NCBI GenBank assembly: GCA_031316255.1
Contig: JALDQW010000001.1
Location: 372,001 to 436,000 of the forward strand
Origin: Nitrosomonas sp.
Lineage (GTDB): Bacteria > Pseudomonadota > Gammaproteobacteria > Burkholderiales > Nitrosomonadaceae
Direction: 5' to 3'
Length of the DNA: 64,000 nucleotides
Part shown: one piece after another, positions 36,206-44,046 of the stretch
Layout: each line of letters opens with the position of its first letter
How positions within the stretch are numbered: the first letter of the stretch is position 1
The notes under the pieces: model-generated
Seen by the model: the letters and a program-made list of their open reading frames with translations, nothing else
What the model was told of the DNA's origin: nothing
Databases searched by the model: none
Program-made: the position numbers and the translations under genes

Positions 36206-37105
36206 ATGAAACGCATAATCACTTTAGTCACCATTTTTTTAATCATTACAGATGTTGCTTCCGTTTCCGCCAGCAACCTGACTGAAGCCTATTTCAGCGG
36301 CAAGAATCCGCAGTTAACGCAGCAGGAGCGTGAAGCCATCGCGATGGCAAAGAAATGGCAGGCAAACAGCGCTCAGGGCATTAAGCCGGTTGCAGGTACT
36401 GATGGTTCAATCCGTTTCCTGTTCGGTGCGCAACAACCGAGCATCGTCTGTGCGGTATTACAGGTGTGCGATATTGAATTACAACCGGGTGAGCAGGTCA
36501 ATTCCATCCACCTGGGCGATCAGGCGCGCTGGCTCATAGAACCGGCGATTACCGGGCAAGGATCCAACGAAGTGCAACACTTGATCGTCAAGCCAATGGA
36601 TGTGGGATTGGAGACTTCACTTGTGGTTACCACCAATCGCAGAACCTACCACATACGACTGCGTTCACACCGGCGCGAATTCATGCCGCGTGTCGGTTTC
36701 ATTTACCCCGAAGACGCATTGGCTAAATGGGATGCGATCAAAGCCCAAGAGAACCGCGCACTTGAAATCCGACAGTCTCGCGTAATACCGGAAACCGGAG
36801 AGTATCTCGGCAATCTCGATTTTGCGTATTCAGTATCCGGCAATGCGGTATGGAAACCGGTGCGTGTGTATAACGACGGTCAGAAAACCATCATCCAGAT
36901 GCCCAAGGTCATGGCGCAGACAGAAGCGCCGACGTTATTGCTGCTGAATAAAGAAGGCGGCCTGTTCAAAAAAGACGACACCGTCATGGTCAATTATCGT
37001 CTACAAGGCGACCGCTACATCGTCGATGCGGTGTTTGACAAGGCAATTCTGGTGGCCGGTGTCGGCGACAATCAAAACCGTATCACGATTACACGGGGGA
37101 ATTGA
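36206..37105 (+). CDS. trbG: Conjugative transfer protein TrbG (VirB9 family)
   Basis: A 299-residue periplasmic protein with signal peptide ('IITLVTIFLIITDVASVSAS') and a CagX/VirB9 domain ('VQHLIVKPMDVGLETSLVVTTNRRTYHIRLRS', 'AVWKPVRVYNDGQKTIIQMP', 'LLLLNKEGGLFKKDDTVMVNYRLQGDRYIVDAVF'). Together with TrbH and TrbI it forms the outer-membrane core complex. It lies 12 bases after trbF. Confidence 0.93.
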   Translation: MKRIITLVTIFLIITDVASVSASNLTEAYFSGKNPQLTQQEREAIAMAKKWQANSAQGIKPVAGTDGSIRFLFGAQQPSIVCAVLQVCDIELQPGEQVNSIHLGDQARWLIEPAITGQGSNEVQHLIVKPMDVGLETSLVVTTNRRTYHIRLRSHRREFMPRVGFIYPEDALAKWDAIKAQENRALEIRQSRVIPETGEYLGNLDFAYSVSGNAVWKPVRVYNDGQKTIIQMPKVMAQTEAPTLLLLNKEGGLFKKDDTVMVNYRLQGDRYIVDAVFDKAILVAGVGDNQNRITITRGN

Positions 37106-37107
37106 TC

Positions 37108-37659
37108 ATGTTGCCACAATTTCATGTTGCCAAACCCAGTAGATGCTCCATCAACAAATCTGTTCTGATTTGTACAGTTATTCTGCTATTACTGGGTGGC
37201 TGTGCAACAACACAACCCTATGGCAGTTTCATACAGAATCCGTCACCGGCATTCAGTCAATACAGCAAAGTCATGGCCGACGATGTGGCCGACCAGATTG
37301 GACGGCTTTATCCGGCGGCAACCACACAGTTTAATTTACGCCATAACGCCAATGATCTGTTCGGGCAGGTGTTAATCGATAAGCTACGCAGCGATGGGTT
37401 TGCTGTCCTGGAAAGCACCAGCCCGGCAAATTCCTTTTTGGCCGCAATTCATTCACCAGAAGAATCCGAGAATTCAAATAGCACACCAACATTTGATGAA
37501 TCCACACGGAATAATGGCTTGGCACTCGGTTACATCATCGATCAATCGAGTGATTTGTATCATGTCAGCATTCTGATTGAAGATCAGCAATTGACACGCG
37601 CATTTATTGCCCAGTCCGAACAGATTCAACCGGCGGGATTGTGGGTACGCAAGGAATAA
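37108..37659 (+). CDS. trbH: Conjugative transfer lipoprotein TrbH (VirB7-like role)
   Basis: A 183-residue lipoprotein: signal sequence 'KSVLICTVILLLLGGCATTQ' with lipobox LLGGC, followed by 'YSKVMADDVADQIGRLYPAATTQFNLRH' and 'LFGQVLIDKLRSDGFAVLE', as in TrbH. It should anchor the core complex in the outer membrane. The ATG at 37108 is preferred to an in-frame TTG at 37102; trbG ends at 37105. Confidence 0.88.
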   Translation: MLPQFHVAKPSRCSINKSVLICTVILLLLGGCATTQPYGSFIQNPSPAFSQYSKVMADDVADQIGRLYPAATTQFNLRHNANDLFGQVLIDKLRSDGFAVLESTSPANSFLAAIHSPEESENSNSTPTFDESTRNNGLALGYIIDQSSDLYHVSILIEDQQLTRAFIAQSEQIQPAGLWVRKE

Positions 37660-37690
37660 ACGGTAACGGAAAGCCTGGGATATAGACATC

Positions 37691-39124
37691 ATGACAAATC
37701 ATTCCAAACTGCTGTCACCTGAATCATCGCCAGATGTGGTTTCCAAAAGCGTTGGCGTGCGCCGCGTCAACAATCTGCCGCTGTATATCTTTGGCGCCAT
37801 CATGCTGATTTTTATGTTGCTCATGGGCATTGTGGCGATGAACCGCGCAACTGACCGTAACAGTGCCTATGATTTCGACAGTAATCATGATGCCCAGTCG
37901 AGCAGTAATTTTGCAAACCTGATTGCCAAGGATTATATCGGCGGCATTATCGAGCCCAAAGTTCAGCAGGAAACTTCAGATATACCAGATGACCGGTTTA
38001 TCAAAGATTGGCGCGAGGCAATTATTATTGAGCGTCCAGCCGATCTGGATTTGCCGCCAGCGCCGCCGTCTCTGGATCATTCCAATGCTTCGCACAATGC
38101 CGAACTTGAACATATCCGCCTGCTCAAGCGTCAACAGCTTGAAGAAGCAATCAAAGCCAAAACCAGCGTCAATGTAATTGCACCCAGAAGTGCTGCTTCC
38201 GCACCGCAATACACTAATACCGGCGGCTCACCATCTCGTGAGGAAGCACTGGCTGAAATGGCCAGAGTACGCCAGCAGATCGATGCGAATCTGCGTGAAG
38301 ACCCAACCGCTGCATATCATGCACGGCTTGCGCATTTGCGGCAAGGTCAAAGCGGATTGGGTGCTGGTGGTGGCGCCGGTATCGGTGATGACTATGATGA
38401 TACAGCGCCGATGCTGCTAAACGATCCGGTAACCGGCAATGTGAATGATTATGCGCGTTTCGATTCAGCCAATGGCGATGAACGCTGGAAACTCGACAGC
38501 GACGTTAAAAAACCGCAATCGCCTTATATCCTGCAAACCGGCTTTGTGATTCCGGCAACCTTGATTTCCGGCATTAATTCCGAATTGCCCGGACAAATCA
38601 TGGCACAGGTGAGTCAGCATATTTATGACTCGCCGGTCGGCAAATACCGTTTGATTCCGCAAGGCTCGCGCCTCGTGGGTACTTATTCGAGTGAAGTCGA
38701 GTTCGGTCAGGCTCGCGTGCTGGTGGCCTGGCAGCGCATTATCTTTCCGGATGGCAAGACGATGGATATCGGTGCGATGCCCGGGGCCGATGGTATCGGT
38801 TATGCCGGATTCAAGGATCAGGTTAACAACCATTATCTGCGCATCTTCGGATCAGCGCTGATCATGTCCGCGATTGTAGCCGGTACTGCCTATAGCCAGC
38901 GCGATTCGGGCGGTGCATTCGGGCGGCAGAATGCGGGCAGCATCATGAGCCAGTCGCTCGGTCAGCAACTTGGACTGGTTACCGCCAATCTGATTCGCAA
39001 AAACATGAATATTTCACCAACGCTTGAAATCAGACCCGGATACCGGTTCAACATCATCGTGACCAAGGACATGGTGTTCAACAAGCCTTATCAATCATTT
39101 GACTATGCAAGGAGTAATCACTAA
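37691..39124 (+). CDS. trbI: Conjugative transfer protein TrbI (VirB10 family)
   Basis: A 477-residue protein spanning both membranes. After a short cytoplasmic part there is a membrane helix ('LYIFGAIMLIFMLLMGIVAM', about residues 31-50), a Pro-rich periplasmic stretch ('DLPPAPPSLDH') with coiled coil, and the C-terminal TrbI barrel ('YRLIPQGSRLVGTYSSEVEFGQARVLVAWQRIIFPDG', 'GYRFNIIVTKDMVF'). Its stop overlaps the trbJ start (TAATG). Confidence 0.94.
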   Translation: MTNHSKLLSPESSPDVVSKSVGVRRVNNLPLYIFGAIMLIFMLLMGIVAMNRATDRNSAYDFDSNHDAQSSSNFANLIAKDYIGGIIEPKVQQETSDIPDDRFIKDWREAIIIERPADLDLPPAPPSLDHSNASHNAELEHIRLLKRQQLEEAIKAKTSVNVIAPRSAASAPQYTNTGGSPSREEALAEMARVRQQIDANLREDPTAAYHARLAHLRQGQSGLGAGGGAGIGDDYDDTAPMLLNDPVTGNVNDYARFDSANGDERWKLDSDVKKPQSPYILQTGFVIPATLISGINSELPGQIMAQVSQHIYDSPVGKYRLIPQGSRLVGTYSSEVEFGQARVLVAWQRIIFPDGKTMDIGAMPGADGIGYAGFKDQVNNHYLRIFGSALIMSAIVAGTAYSQRDSGGAFGRQNAGSIMSQSLGQQLGLVTANLIRKNMNISPTLEIRPGYRFNIIVTKDMVFNKPYQSFDYARSNH

Positions 39125-39939
39125 TGACAATCAGTAGAAGCCAATCCAACCATTTCTCTCTTTGCAAAAAAATTGCAGGAATCATTGTAACTCTCTTAGC
39201 TATGTTTAACACAAACGCCAATGCTGGCGGCATTCCCGTTATCGATGCGGCCAACATCCAGCAAACCACAGTTGCCGCGATAGAAAATGTATCGCAGACC
39301 TTGAAACAGATACAACAGTACCAAACGCAATTGCAGCAATACGAAAACATGATCCGCAATACCCTGGCGCCACCGGCGTATGTCTGGGCACAGGCGCAGT
39401 ATACGATGAACAAGCTCATGCATATGACCGACACCATCCGCTATTACGGTCAGCGTTATGGCGGATTGGACGGTTATCTGCAACGATTCCGTAATGTCAA
39501 TTACTACCGCAGTTCACCGTGTTTCAATCTCGACGGCAATTGCACCGAATCAGCGTGGGGCATATTAAAGCAGGGACAGGAAGCCAGCACTGATGCGCAA
39601 AAGAGTGCGAATGACGCTGTACTACGTGGCCTTGATCATCATTCGCAACAGATACCACTCGATGCCGCCCAACTGCAAATCCTGCAGCAACGCACCCAAA
39701 CCGCTGAAGGACAAATGGAAGCATTGCAATATGCCAATCAGCTTGCAGCCCATCAGGCCAACCAGTTGCTGCAAATCCGTCATTTGCTGATCGCGCAACA
39801 TAACGCCATCAATGCCCAGAACCAAGCCAAAGTCGATCAGGAAGCCATGTGGCAGGCGTCGCGGGAAACAGCTACAAAACGATTGAGTCCGCAAACATTA
39901 CCGACTGGGCGAAACTGGCTGGTCAGGGATGCATTCTAA
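39124..39939 (+). CDS. trbJ: Conjugative transfer protein TrbJ (VirB5 family)
   Basis: A 271-residue exported protein with signal peptide ('IAGIIVTLLAMFNTNANAGG'), a coiled coil ('VSQTLKQIQQYQTQLQQYENMIRNTL') and a long helical C-terminal half. TrbJ is the minor pilus subunit/adhesin of IncP systems. It directly follows trbI and precedes the trbK-like gene, as in RP4. Confidence 0.9.
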   Translation: MTISRSQSNHFSLCKKIAGIIVTLLAMFNTNANAGGIPVIDAANIQQTTVAAIENVSQTLKQIQQYQTQLQQYENMIRNTLAPPAYVWAQAQYTMNKLMHMTDTIRYYGQRYGGLDGYLQRFRNVNYYRSSPCFNLDGNCTESAWGILKQGQEASTDAQKSANDAVLRGLDHHSQQIPLDAAQLQILQQRTQTAEGQMEALQYANQLAAHQANQLLQIRHLLIAQHNAINAQNQAKVDQEAMWQASRETATKRLSPQTLPTGRNWLVRDAF

Positions 39940-39962
39940 TTTCTCATTTCAAGGAGAGTGTC

Positions 39963-40154
39963 ATGAAAAATATTCGCATAATCAGCTTGGTGGTTTGTTT
40001 GTTTTCTTTGGTAGCGCTGCCTGGTTGCTCTAAGGATGGAGACGGCCAGCTTGAGTTGAAAGAACCGAAGAAAGAATTGAGTGAAATGCCTCAAGGCAAA
40101 GATTGGTTATCTGATCCGAATTTGTTTCTTAACCATGAAGATAACACCGAGTAA
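39963..40154 (+). CDS. trbK: TrbK-like entry-exclusion lipoprotein
   Basis: A 63-residue lipoprotein from the ATG at 39963: signal 'IISLVVCLFSLVALPGCSKD' with lipobox LPGC, then an acidic/basic mature part of about 43 residues ending 'FLNHEDNTE'. In RP4 the gene between trbJ and trbL is trbK, whose product blocks redundant transfer into the host. Assignment rests on position, size and lipobox; the sequence itself is too short to be certain. A frame extends upstream into trbJ but 'aaggaga' precedes this ATG. Confidence 0.75.
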   Translation: MKNIRIISLVVCLFSLVALPGCSKDGDGQLELKEPKKELSEMPQGKDWLSDPNLFLNHEDNTE

Positions 40155-40184
40155 CTGTTATAAACATTATAAAGAGATAGTGTA

Positions 40185-41261
40185 ATGTCAAAAAATCCAG
40201 GCGTGGCTTTAGTAATTGCTTTTGTGTTGTTAGGGTTTTCTTCTGCGGCGTTTGCGGAATTGGCCTATATCGATCCAGTGACCAATCAGAGTGTGCTTGA
40301 TCAGGTTGTCGAAAAGTTTCACGGCAAAGTTAAAACCTGGCAAAACGTCATTCAGGGTGCAGCCGAGCGCTTATTTTGGACACTGGTTTTGATTTCGATG
40401 GTGTGGACATTCGGTATGATGCTGTTACGCAGAGCCGATATCGGTGAGTTTTTTGCGGAATTCACACGGTTTATCATTTTTACCGGATTCTTTTTCTGGT
40501 TGCTGACCAATGCGGTATCCGGGCATAACATTGCAGGAACCATCATCAGTTCAATGCAGCAATTAGGAAACATTGCTGCAGGGCTACCGGGAAACACTAG
40601 TCACACTAGCGTTATGAATATCGGCATTTTAATCTGGAACCAGGCAACCAGTAATCTAACTGTTTTGCAACCAATCGATAGTTTGATAGCACTTATCGTT
40701 TCGCTAGCAATTCTTGTCATTATTGCAGTAATTGCTGTCAATATGCTGCTTTTATTGATTTCTGCATGGGTATTGTTATATGCCGGAATTTTCCTATTAG
40801 GCTTTGGTGGTGCCCGATGGACAACAGACATTGCTATCAATTACTTTAAAACAGTTCTCGGTGTCGGTATCCAGTTACTAGTCATGTTGCTTATAGTGGG
40901 CATTGGCAGCGATCTATTATCCAGTTTTTATTCCAAAATGGGCAAGAATGTGTTGAATTATGAAGAACTCGCAGTCATGCTGGTTTTTACCATTGCGCTA
41001 TGGGTGTTGATTTCCAAACTCCCTCCACTGATTTCAGGAATCGTGACCGGCAGCAGTATCGGTTCGACTGCCGGAATTGGCAGTTACAGCGCTGGCGGGT
41101 TGGTAGCGGCAGCGGGAACGTCTGCAGCAATAACCGCTTATGGTGTATCGGCATTACGCAGAAACAGTCCTATCAAGGGAATTGAGCCACTGATGAATGC
41201 GGTTAAAGCCGGGCAGAATGCCGAGAGTAGCGGCAATTACATTTCCAGAGGAGGCCGATAG
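40185..41261 (+). CDS. trbL: Conjugative transfer protein TrbL (VirB6 family)
   Basis: A 358-residue polytopic inner-membrane protein with signal-like start ('VALVIAFVLLGFSSAAFAEL') and at least five further helices, including 'FIIFTGFFFWLLTNAV', 'LIALIVSLAILVIIAVIAVNMLLLLISAWVLLYAGIFLLGFGG' and 'IQLLVMLLIVGIGSDLL', then a Gly/Ser/Ala-rich tail. It forms part of the inner-membrane channel. Confidence 0.93.
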   Translation: MSKNPGVALVIAFVLLGFSSAAFAELAYIDPVTNQSVLDQVVEKFHGKVKTWQNVIQGAAERLFWTLVLISMVWTFGMMLLRRADIGEFFAEFTRFIIFTGFFFWLLTNAVSGHNIAGTIISSMQQLGNIAAGLPGNTSHTSVMNIGILIWNQATSNLTVLQPIDSLIALIVSLAILVIIAVIAVNMLLLLISAWVLLYAGIFLLGFGGARWTTDIAINYFKTVLGVGIQLLVMLLIVGIGSDLLSSFYSKMGKNVLNYEELAVMLVFTIALWVLISKLPPLISGIVTGSSIGSTAGIGSYSAGGLVAAAGTSAAITAYGVSALRRNSPIKGIEPLMNAVKAGQNAESSGNYISRGGR

Positions 41262-41558
41262 ATGAAAAAGATTCTCACGATTTTTATGTTGATGTTTTTG
41301 TTTGCCGCGCCTGTAAAGGCTAAAGATTCCTGCAGCACAGTGCTTTGCATGGCCGGAATGCTGCAAGGCTCCGGCGTTGTTTCCGGTTGTAAAGGTTTTG
41401 TTCAGGATTACTTCGATATCATCAAATTCAACAGTCATGGCGGCATTAGCCTGAACAAGACTTTTAGCGCACGCGGCAAGTTTCTGGGCAAGTGCGCAAC
41501 GGCTGGGAACTGGCCGCATATGATCAACAACCAATATGGCAGACAGCTGGGGTTCTAA
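41262..41558 (+). CDS. trbM: TrbM-like periplasmic protein
   Basis: A 98-residue exported protein with signal peptide ('LTIFMLMFLFAAPVKA') and four-cysteine pattern ('DSCSTVLCMAGMLQGSGVVSGCKGFVQDYFDI', 'GKFLGKCATAG') as in the TrbM/KikA family. RP4 TrbM is about twice this length, so this is a short form. It starts directly after the trbL stop. Confidence 0.8.
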   Translation: MKKILTIFMLMFLFAAPVKAKDSCSTVLCMAGMLQGSGVVSGCKGFVQDYFDIIKFNSHGGISLNKTFSARGKFLGKCATAGNWPHMINNQYGRQLGF

Positions 41559-41559
41559 C

Positions 41560-42318
41560 ATGTTCTTGAAGAAATCGATTTTAATTGTTCTAATAGCAGT
41601 GCTGTTGGCTGGCTGCGCCAGCATGACAGACTCACAAAGAAGGACTGCACAAGGCACGGCGGCGGGTACCGGTATCGGTGCTGCCGCTGGCGCCATCATT
41701 GGTGCTATTGCCGGTGATCCGGCACTGGGTGCGGGTATTGGCGCAGGCGTTGGTGCATTGGGCGGTTATGTCTGGTCATCGCATATGGAAAAACAGCGCC
41801 AGCAAATGGAACAGGTAACTGAAGGAACCGGTATTGAAGTCACCCAAACACCCGGCAATGAACTTAAGATGAACGTACCGGGGGACTTTTCGTTTGACAC
41901 AGGGCGAGCTGACATCAAACCGGAAATGCGTCCTGTATTGAATAGCCTGGTCGCTGGAATGATGAGCAATCCTGCAGCTCAAGCCAGAATCATCGGTCAT
42001 ACCGACAGCACCGGCACCGATGCGATCAATAATCCGCTGTCGGTTAATCGTGCAGCCAGTACGCGCAATTATCTTGTGAGTCAAGGCATTGCTGTAAACC
42101 GCATTCATATCGATGGGCGGGGCGAGTACGAACCAATTGCATCGAACGATACGGCTGAAGGCCGCGCACGTAACCGGCGTGTGGAAATCTACATGTTTGA
42201 AGTATCGCAAGCGCAAGCCCCGCAATCACCGTATCCGCAACAACCGATACAGCAGACACCACCGCAATATCCCCAGCAACAGCCGGTGAATTATCCACCA
42301 CAACCACGCTATTATTGA
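41560..42318 (+). CDS. OmpA-family lipoprotein within the trb operon
   Basis: The 252-residue protein from the ATG at 41560 has a lipoprotein signal ('LIVLIAVLLAGCASMT'), a Gly-zipper region ('GTGIGAAAGAIIGAIAGDPALGAGIGAGVGALGGYVW'), an OmpA-type peptidoglycan-binding domain ('FSFDTGRADIKPEMRPVLNSLV', 'IIGHTDSTGTDAINNPLSVNRAASTRNYL', 'RIHIDGRGEYEPIASNDTAEGRARNRRVEIYM') and a Pro/Gln-rich tail. It may tether the channel to the cell wall. RP4 has no such gene between trbM and trbN, so it is an addition. Confidence 0.87.
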   Translation: MFLKKSILIVLIAVLLAGCASMTDSQRRTAQGTAAGTGIGAAAGAIIGAIAGDPALGAGIGAGVGALGGYVWSSHMEKQRQQMEQVTEGTGIEVTQTPGNELKMNVPGDFSFDTGRADIKPEMRPVLNSLVAGMMSNPAAQARIIGHTDSTGTDAINNPLSVNRAASTRNYLVSQGIAVNRIHIDGRGEYEPIASNDTAEGRARNRRVEIYMFEVSQAQAPQSPYPQQPIQQTPPQYPQQQPVNYPPQPRYY

Positions 42319-42321
42319 GAT

Positions 42322-42759
42322 ATGGTTGATTTGCCGCCAGATATGCAGGAACGCGTCGTCTGTTCCATCATTGCTGCGGTAAAATATGAAATTCCAGCCA
42401 ACATTTTGTTGGCCATCGCGGAAAAAGAAGGTGGCAAACCCGGCCAATGGGTAGAAAACAGTAATGGCACGCATGATGTCGGAACAATGCAATTCAATAC
42501 CGCGTATCTTCAAGATTTATCCAGATACGGCATCACCGCCGATCATGTTGCACAGGCTGGATGTTATACCTATGACTTAGCCGCCTGGCGCGTTCGTCAG
42601 CATATCAAAAATGACAAAGGTGATATCTGGACAAAGGCAGCAAATTATCATTCAAGAACGCCAGAATATAACAACCGGTATCGCATCGATCTGATTGCCA
42701 AGGCTGCTAAATGGGCAGATTGGTTGGAAGAGCTTTTTTATACGAAAAGAGAACCGTAA
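42322..42759 (+). CDS. trbN: Lytic transglycosylase TrbN
   Basis: A 145-residue lysozyme-like enzyme that opens peptidoglycan for the conjugation channel. The catalytic Glu lies in 'LLAIAEKEGGKPGQWVENSNGTHDVGTMQFN', followed by 'AAWRVRQHIKNDKGDIWTKAANYHSRTPEYNNRY', typical of transglycosylases of this group. The position after trbM matches RP4 apart from the OmpA-type gene in between. No signal peptide is evident. Confidence 0.88.
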   Translation: MVDLPPDMQERVVCSIIAAVKYEIPANILLAIAEKEGGKPGQWVENSNGTHDVGTMQFNTAYLQDLSRYGITADHVAQAGCYTYDLAAWRVRQHIKNDKGDIWTKAANYHSRTPEYNNRYRIDLIAKAAKWADWLEELFYTKREP

Positions 42760-42760
42760 T

Positions 42761-43084
42761 ATGTATCGCCTTATTGTTATGAACGGATGTAGAGTCCTTC
42801 AGAAATATGATCAGGAATGGAAAACAACTGGCTTAATTAAAAGAGTTGAAGGCGATATAAAACCTGGGATTTACCATCTATTCCTTTCAGAATTAGCACA
42901 GGAGAACCAGTCCTATGAAGGACTGTTACTTTTTATAGATAAAAAAGAAAATATTATTTATCAAAATACTGGGCAAGGATATGTAAAGCATGATGCTCGA
43001 TTTTTCGGTAAAAAACCGCCTATAGGTAAGATTGTAACAATACAATATCGCGAAGGATCAGAAGTGAAAATCATCAAGAGTTAG
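42761..43084 (+). CDS. KfrB-domain-like protein 2
   Basis: A 107-residue protein from the ATG at 42761: 'MYRLIVMNGCRVLQKYDQEWKTT', 'KPGIYHLFLSELAQENQSYEGLLLFIDKKENIIYQNTG' and 'IGKIVTIQYREG' repeat the pattern of the KfrB-like gene at 29138-29494, so the two are paralogues at either end of the trb block. It begins one base after the trbN stop. AT-rich compared with the trb genes. Confidence 0.75.
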   Translation: MYRLIVMNGCRVLQKYDQEWKTTGLIKRVEGDIKPGIYHLFLSELAQENQSYEGLLLFIDKKENIIYQNTGQGYVKHDARFFGKKPPIGKIVTIQYREGSEVKIIKS

Positions 43085-43767
43085 ATGAGCTATTTATCTG
43101 AAAATGGAAGTCTGGTATCAATACACCTGAGTTAACTCAAACTTAATCTGACAGTTACCCGTTTTTCAAGGTGTCTATCAGTTTAGATTTACGCTACTAC
43201 ACTTGAATGCTGCCTGTTACACGCATGCAAGATGTGCACTGTACTACAAAACGTTCCATTTTTTAGCTCAGCGCCATCTTGGCAAGGGAGACGTTGCCGC
43301 TCTCCCGTTGCATTCCTCTCGGTCACGCTAAACATCAAATATTGCACTGCAAAATTTTCAGGTAAGCGCTGATGTGGTGCATTGTCGGCATCGAGCCTTC
43401 ATGCACCAGAGAACGTGTGGCCGTTCAATCACCATTTGGGGTAGCCTCCAAGCTGCCCCCAAGACCCCCATGGTCAATGGGAGACTTCGCTGAACCCCCA
43501 TCGACCAAAGAGCTTTCAATGCCCTTTGGAAACCTTGACCAACCGTCCACCGATTGGATGCCGTGAGCATTTCGCCGCTCAATCACGACCACTGTTTCGC
43601 CAGTGGATGACGGCCAACGAGGTGTCCTTGGTTGCATTTCAATTTTGAATTTGGCGCATTTATGCCAGCAAACGAGAGAATAACCATTTGATGCAAGGTG
43701 TTTTTCGCGGTTGTTGACTTTGTAATTTTCGCTTATTCTCTCAAGGTGAGATTTAGTTGAAGCAACC
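43085..43767. other. Unexplained non-coding stretch with a GC-rich block
   Basis: About 680 bases. The first 250 are AT-rich with a small hairpin (gggaga 43286-43291, tctccc 43301-43306). From about 43370 to 43640 the sequence becomes GC-rich with runs such as gctgcccccaagaccccc and gaaccccc. Two frames are open on the minus strand but neither has family features. It could be a regulatory or structural region or scar at the island boundary. Confidence 0.4.
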
Positions 43768-43949
43768 ATGAAAGATAAAATTCTGACCTTGAAAGAAGTG
43801 GTCGATTATTGAAATTATAGGAAAAGACGGCCTATAGGCTGGCTGCTGAAGGCAAATTAGCGAGTTTTGAAGTCGAAGGCAGTTGGCATTTCAAGGCCGC
43901 AGACATTGAACGCTGGATCGAAGATAAGAAGAAACAGGCAACGGAGTAG
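43768..43949 (+). pseudogene. Excisionase-like HTH protein, frameshifted
   Basis: The frame begins 'MKDKILTLKEVVDY' then stops; after a missing base it continues 'LKL', meets a TAG, and goes on 'EKTAYRLAAEGKLASFEVEGSWHFKAADIERWIEDKKKQ'. This is the small MerR/excisionase-type helix-turn-helix (HTH_17) often found next to restriction and defence genes. Two lesions make it a pseudogene. Confidence 0.72.
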
Positions 43950-44046
43950 ATACCAATTCGTTGAGCACAGGTGCTTATTTTGAGCCGAATTGAATAACGC
44001 ATTGTGAAGTTTAGACTTCAAAACTTTTGTCGCCCTTTAGAGATTA

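Noticed and set aside
43425..43769. 114-residue minus-strand frame
   Set aside because: Lies in a block open in several frames because of its GC content; no signal or domain, and it ends at the start of the HTH remnant.
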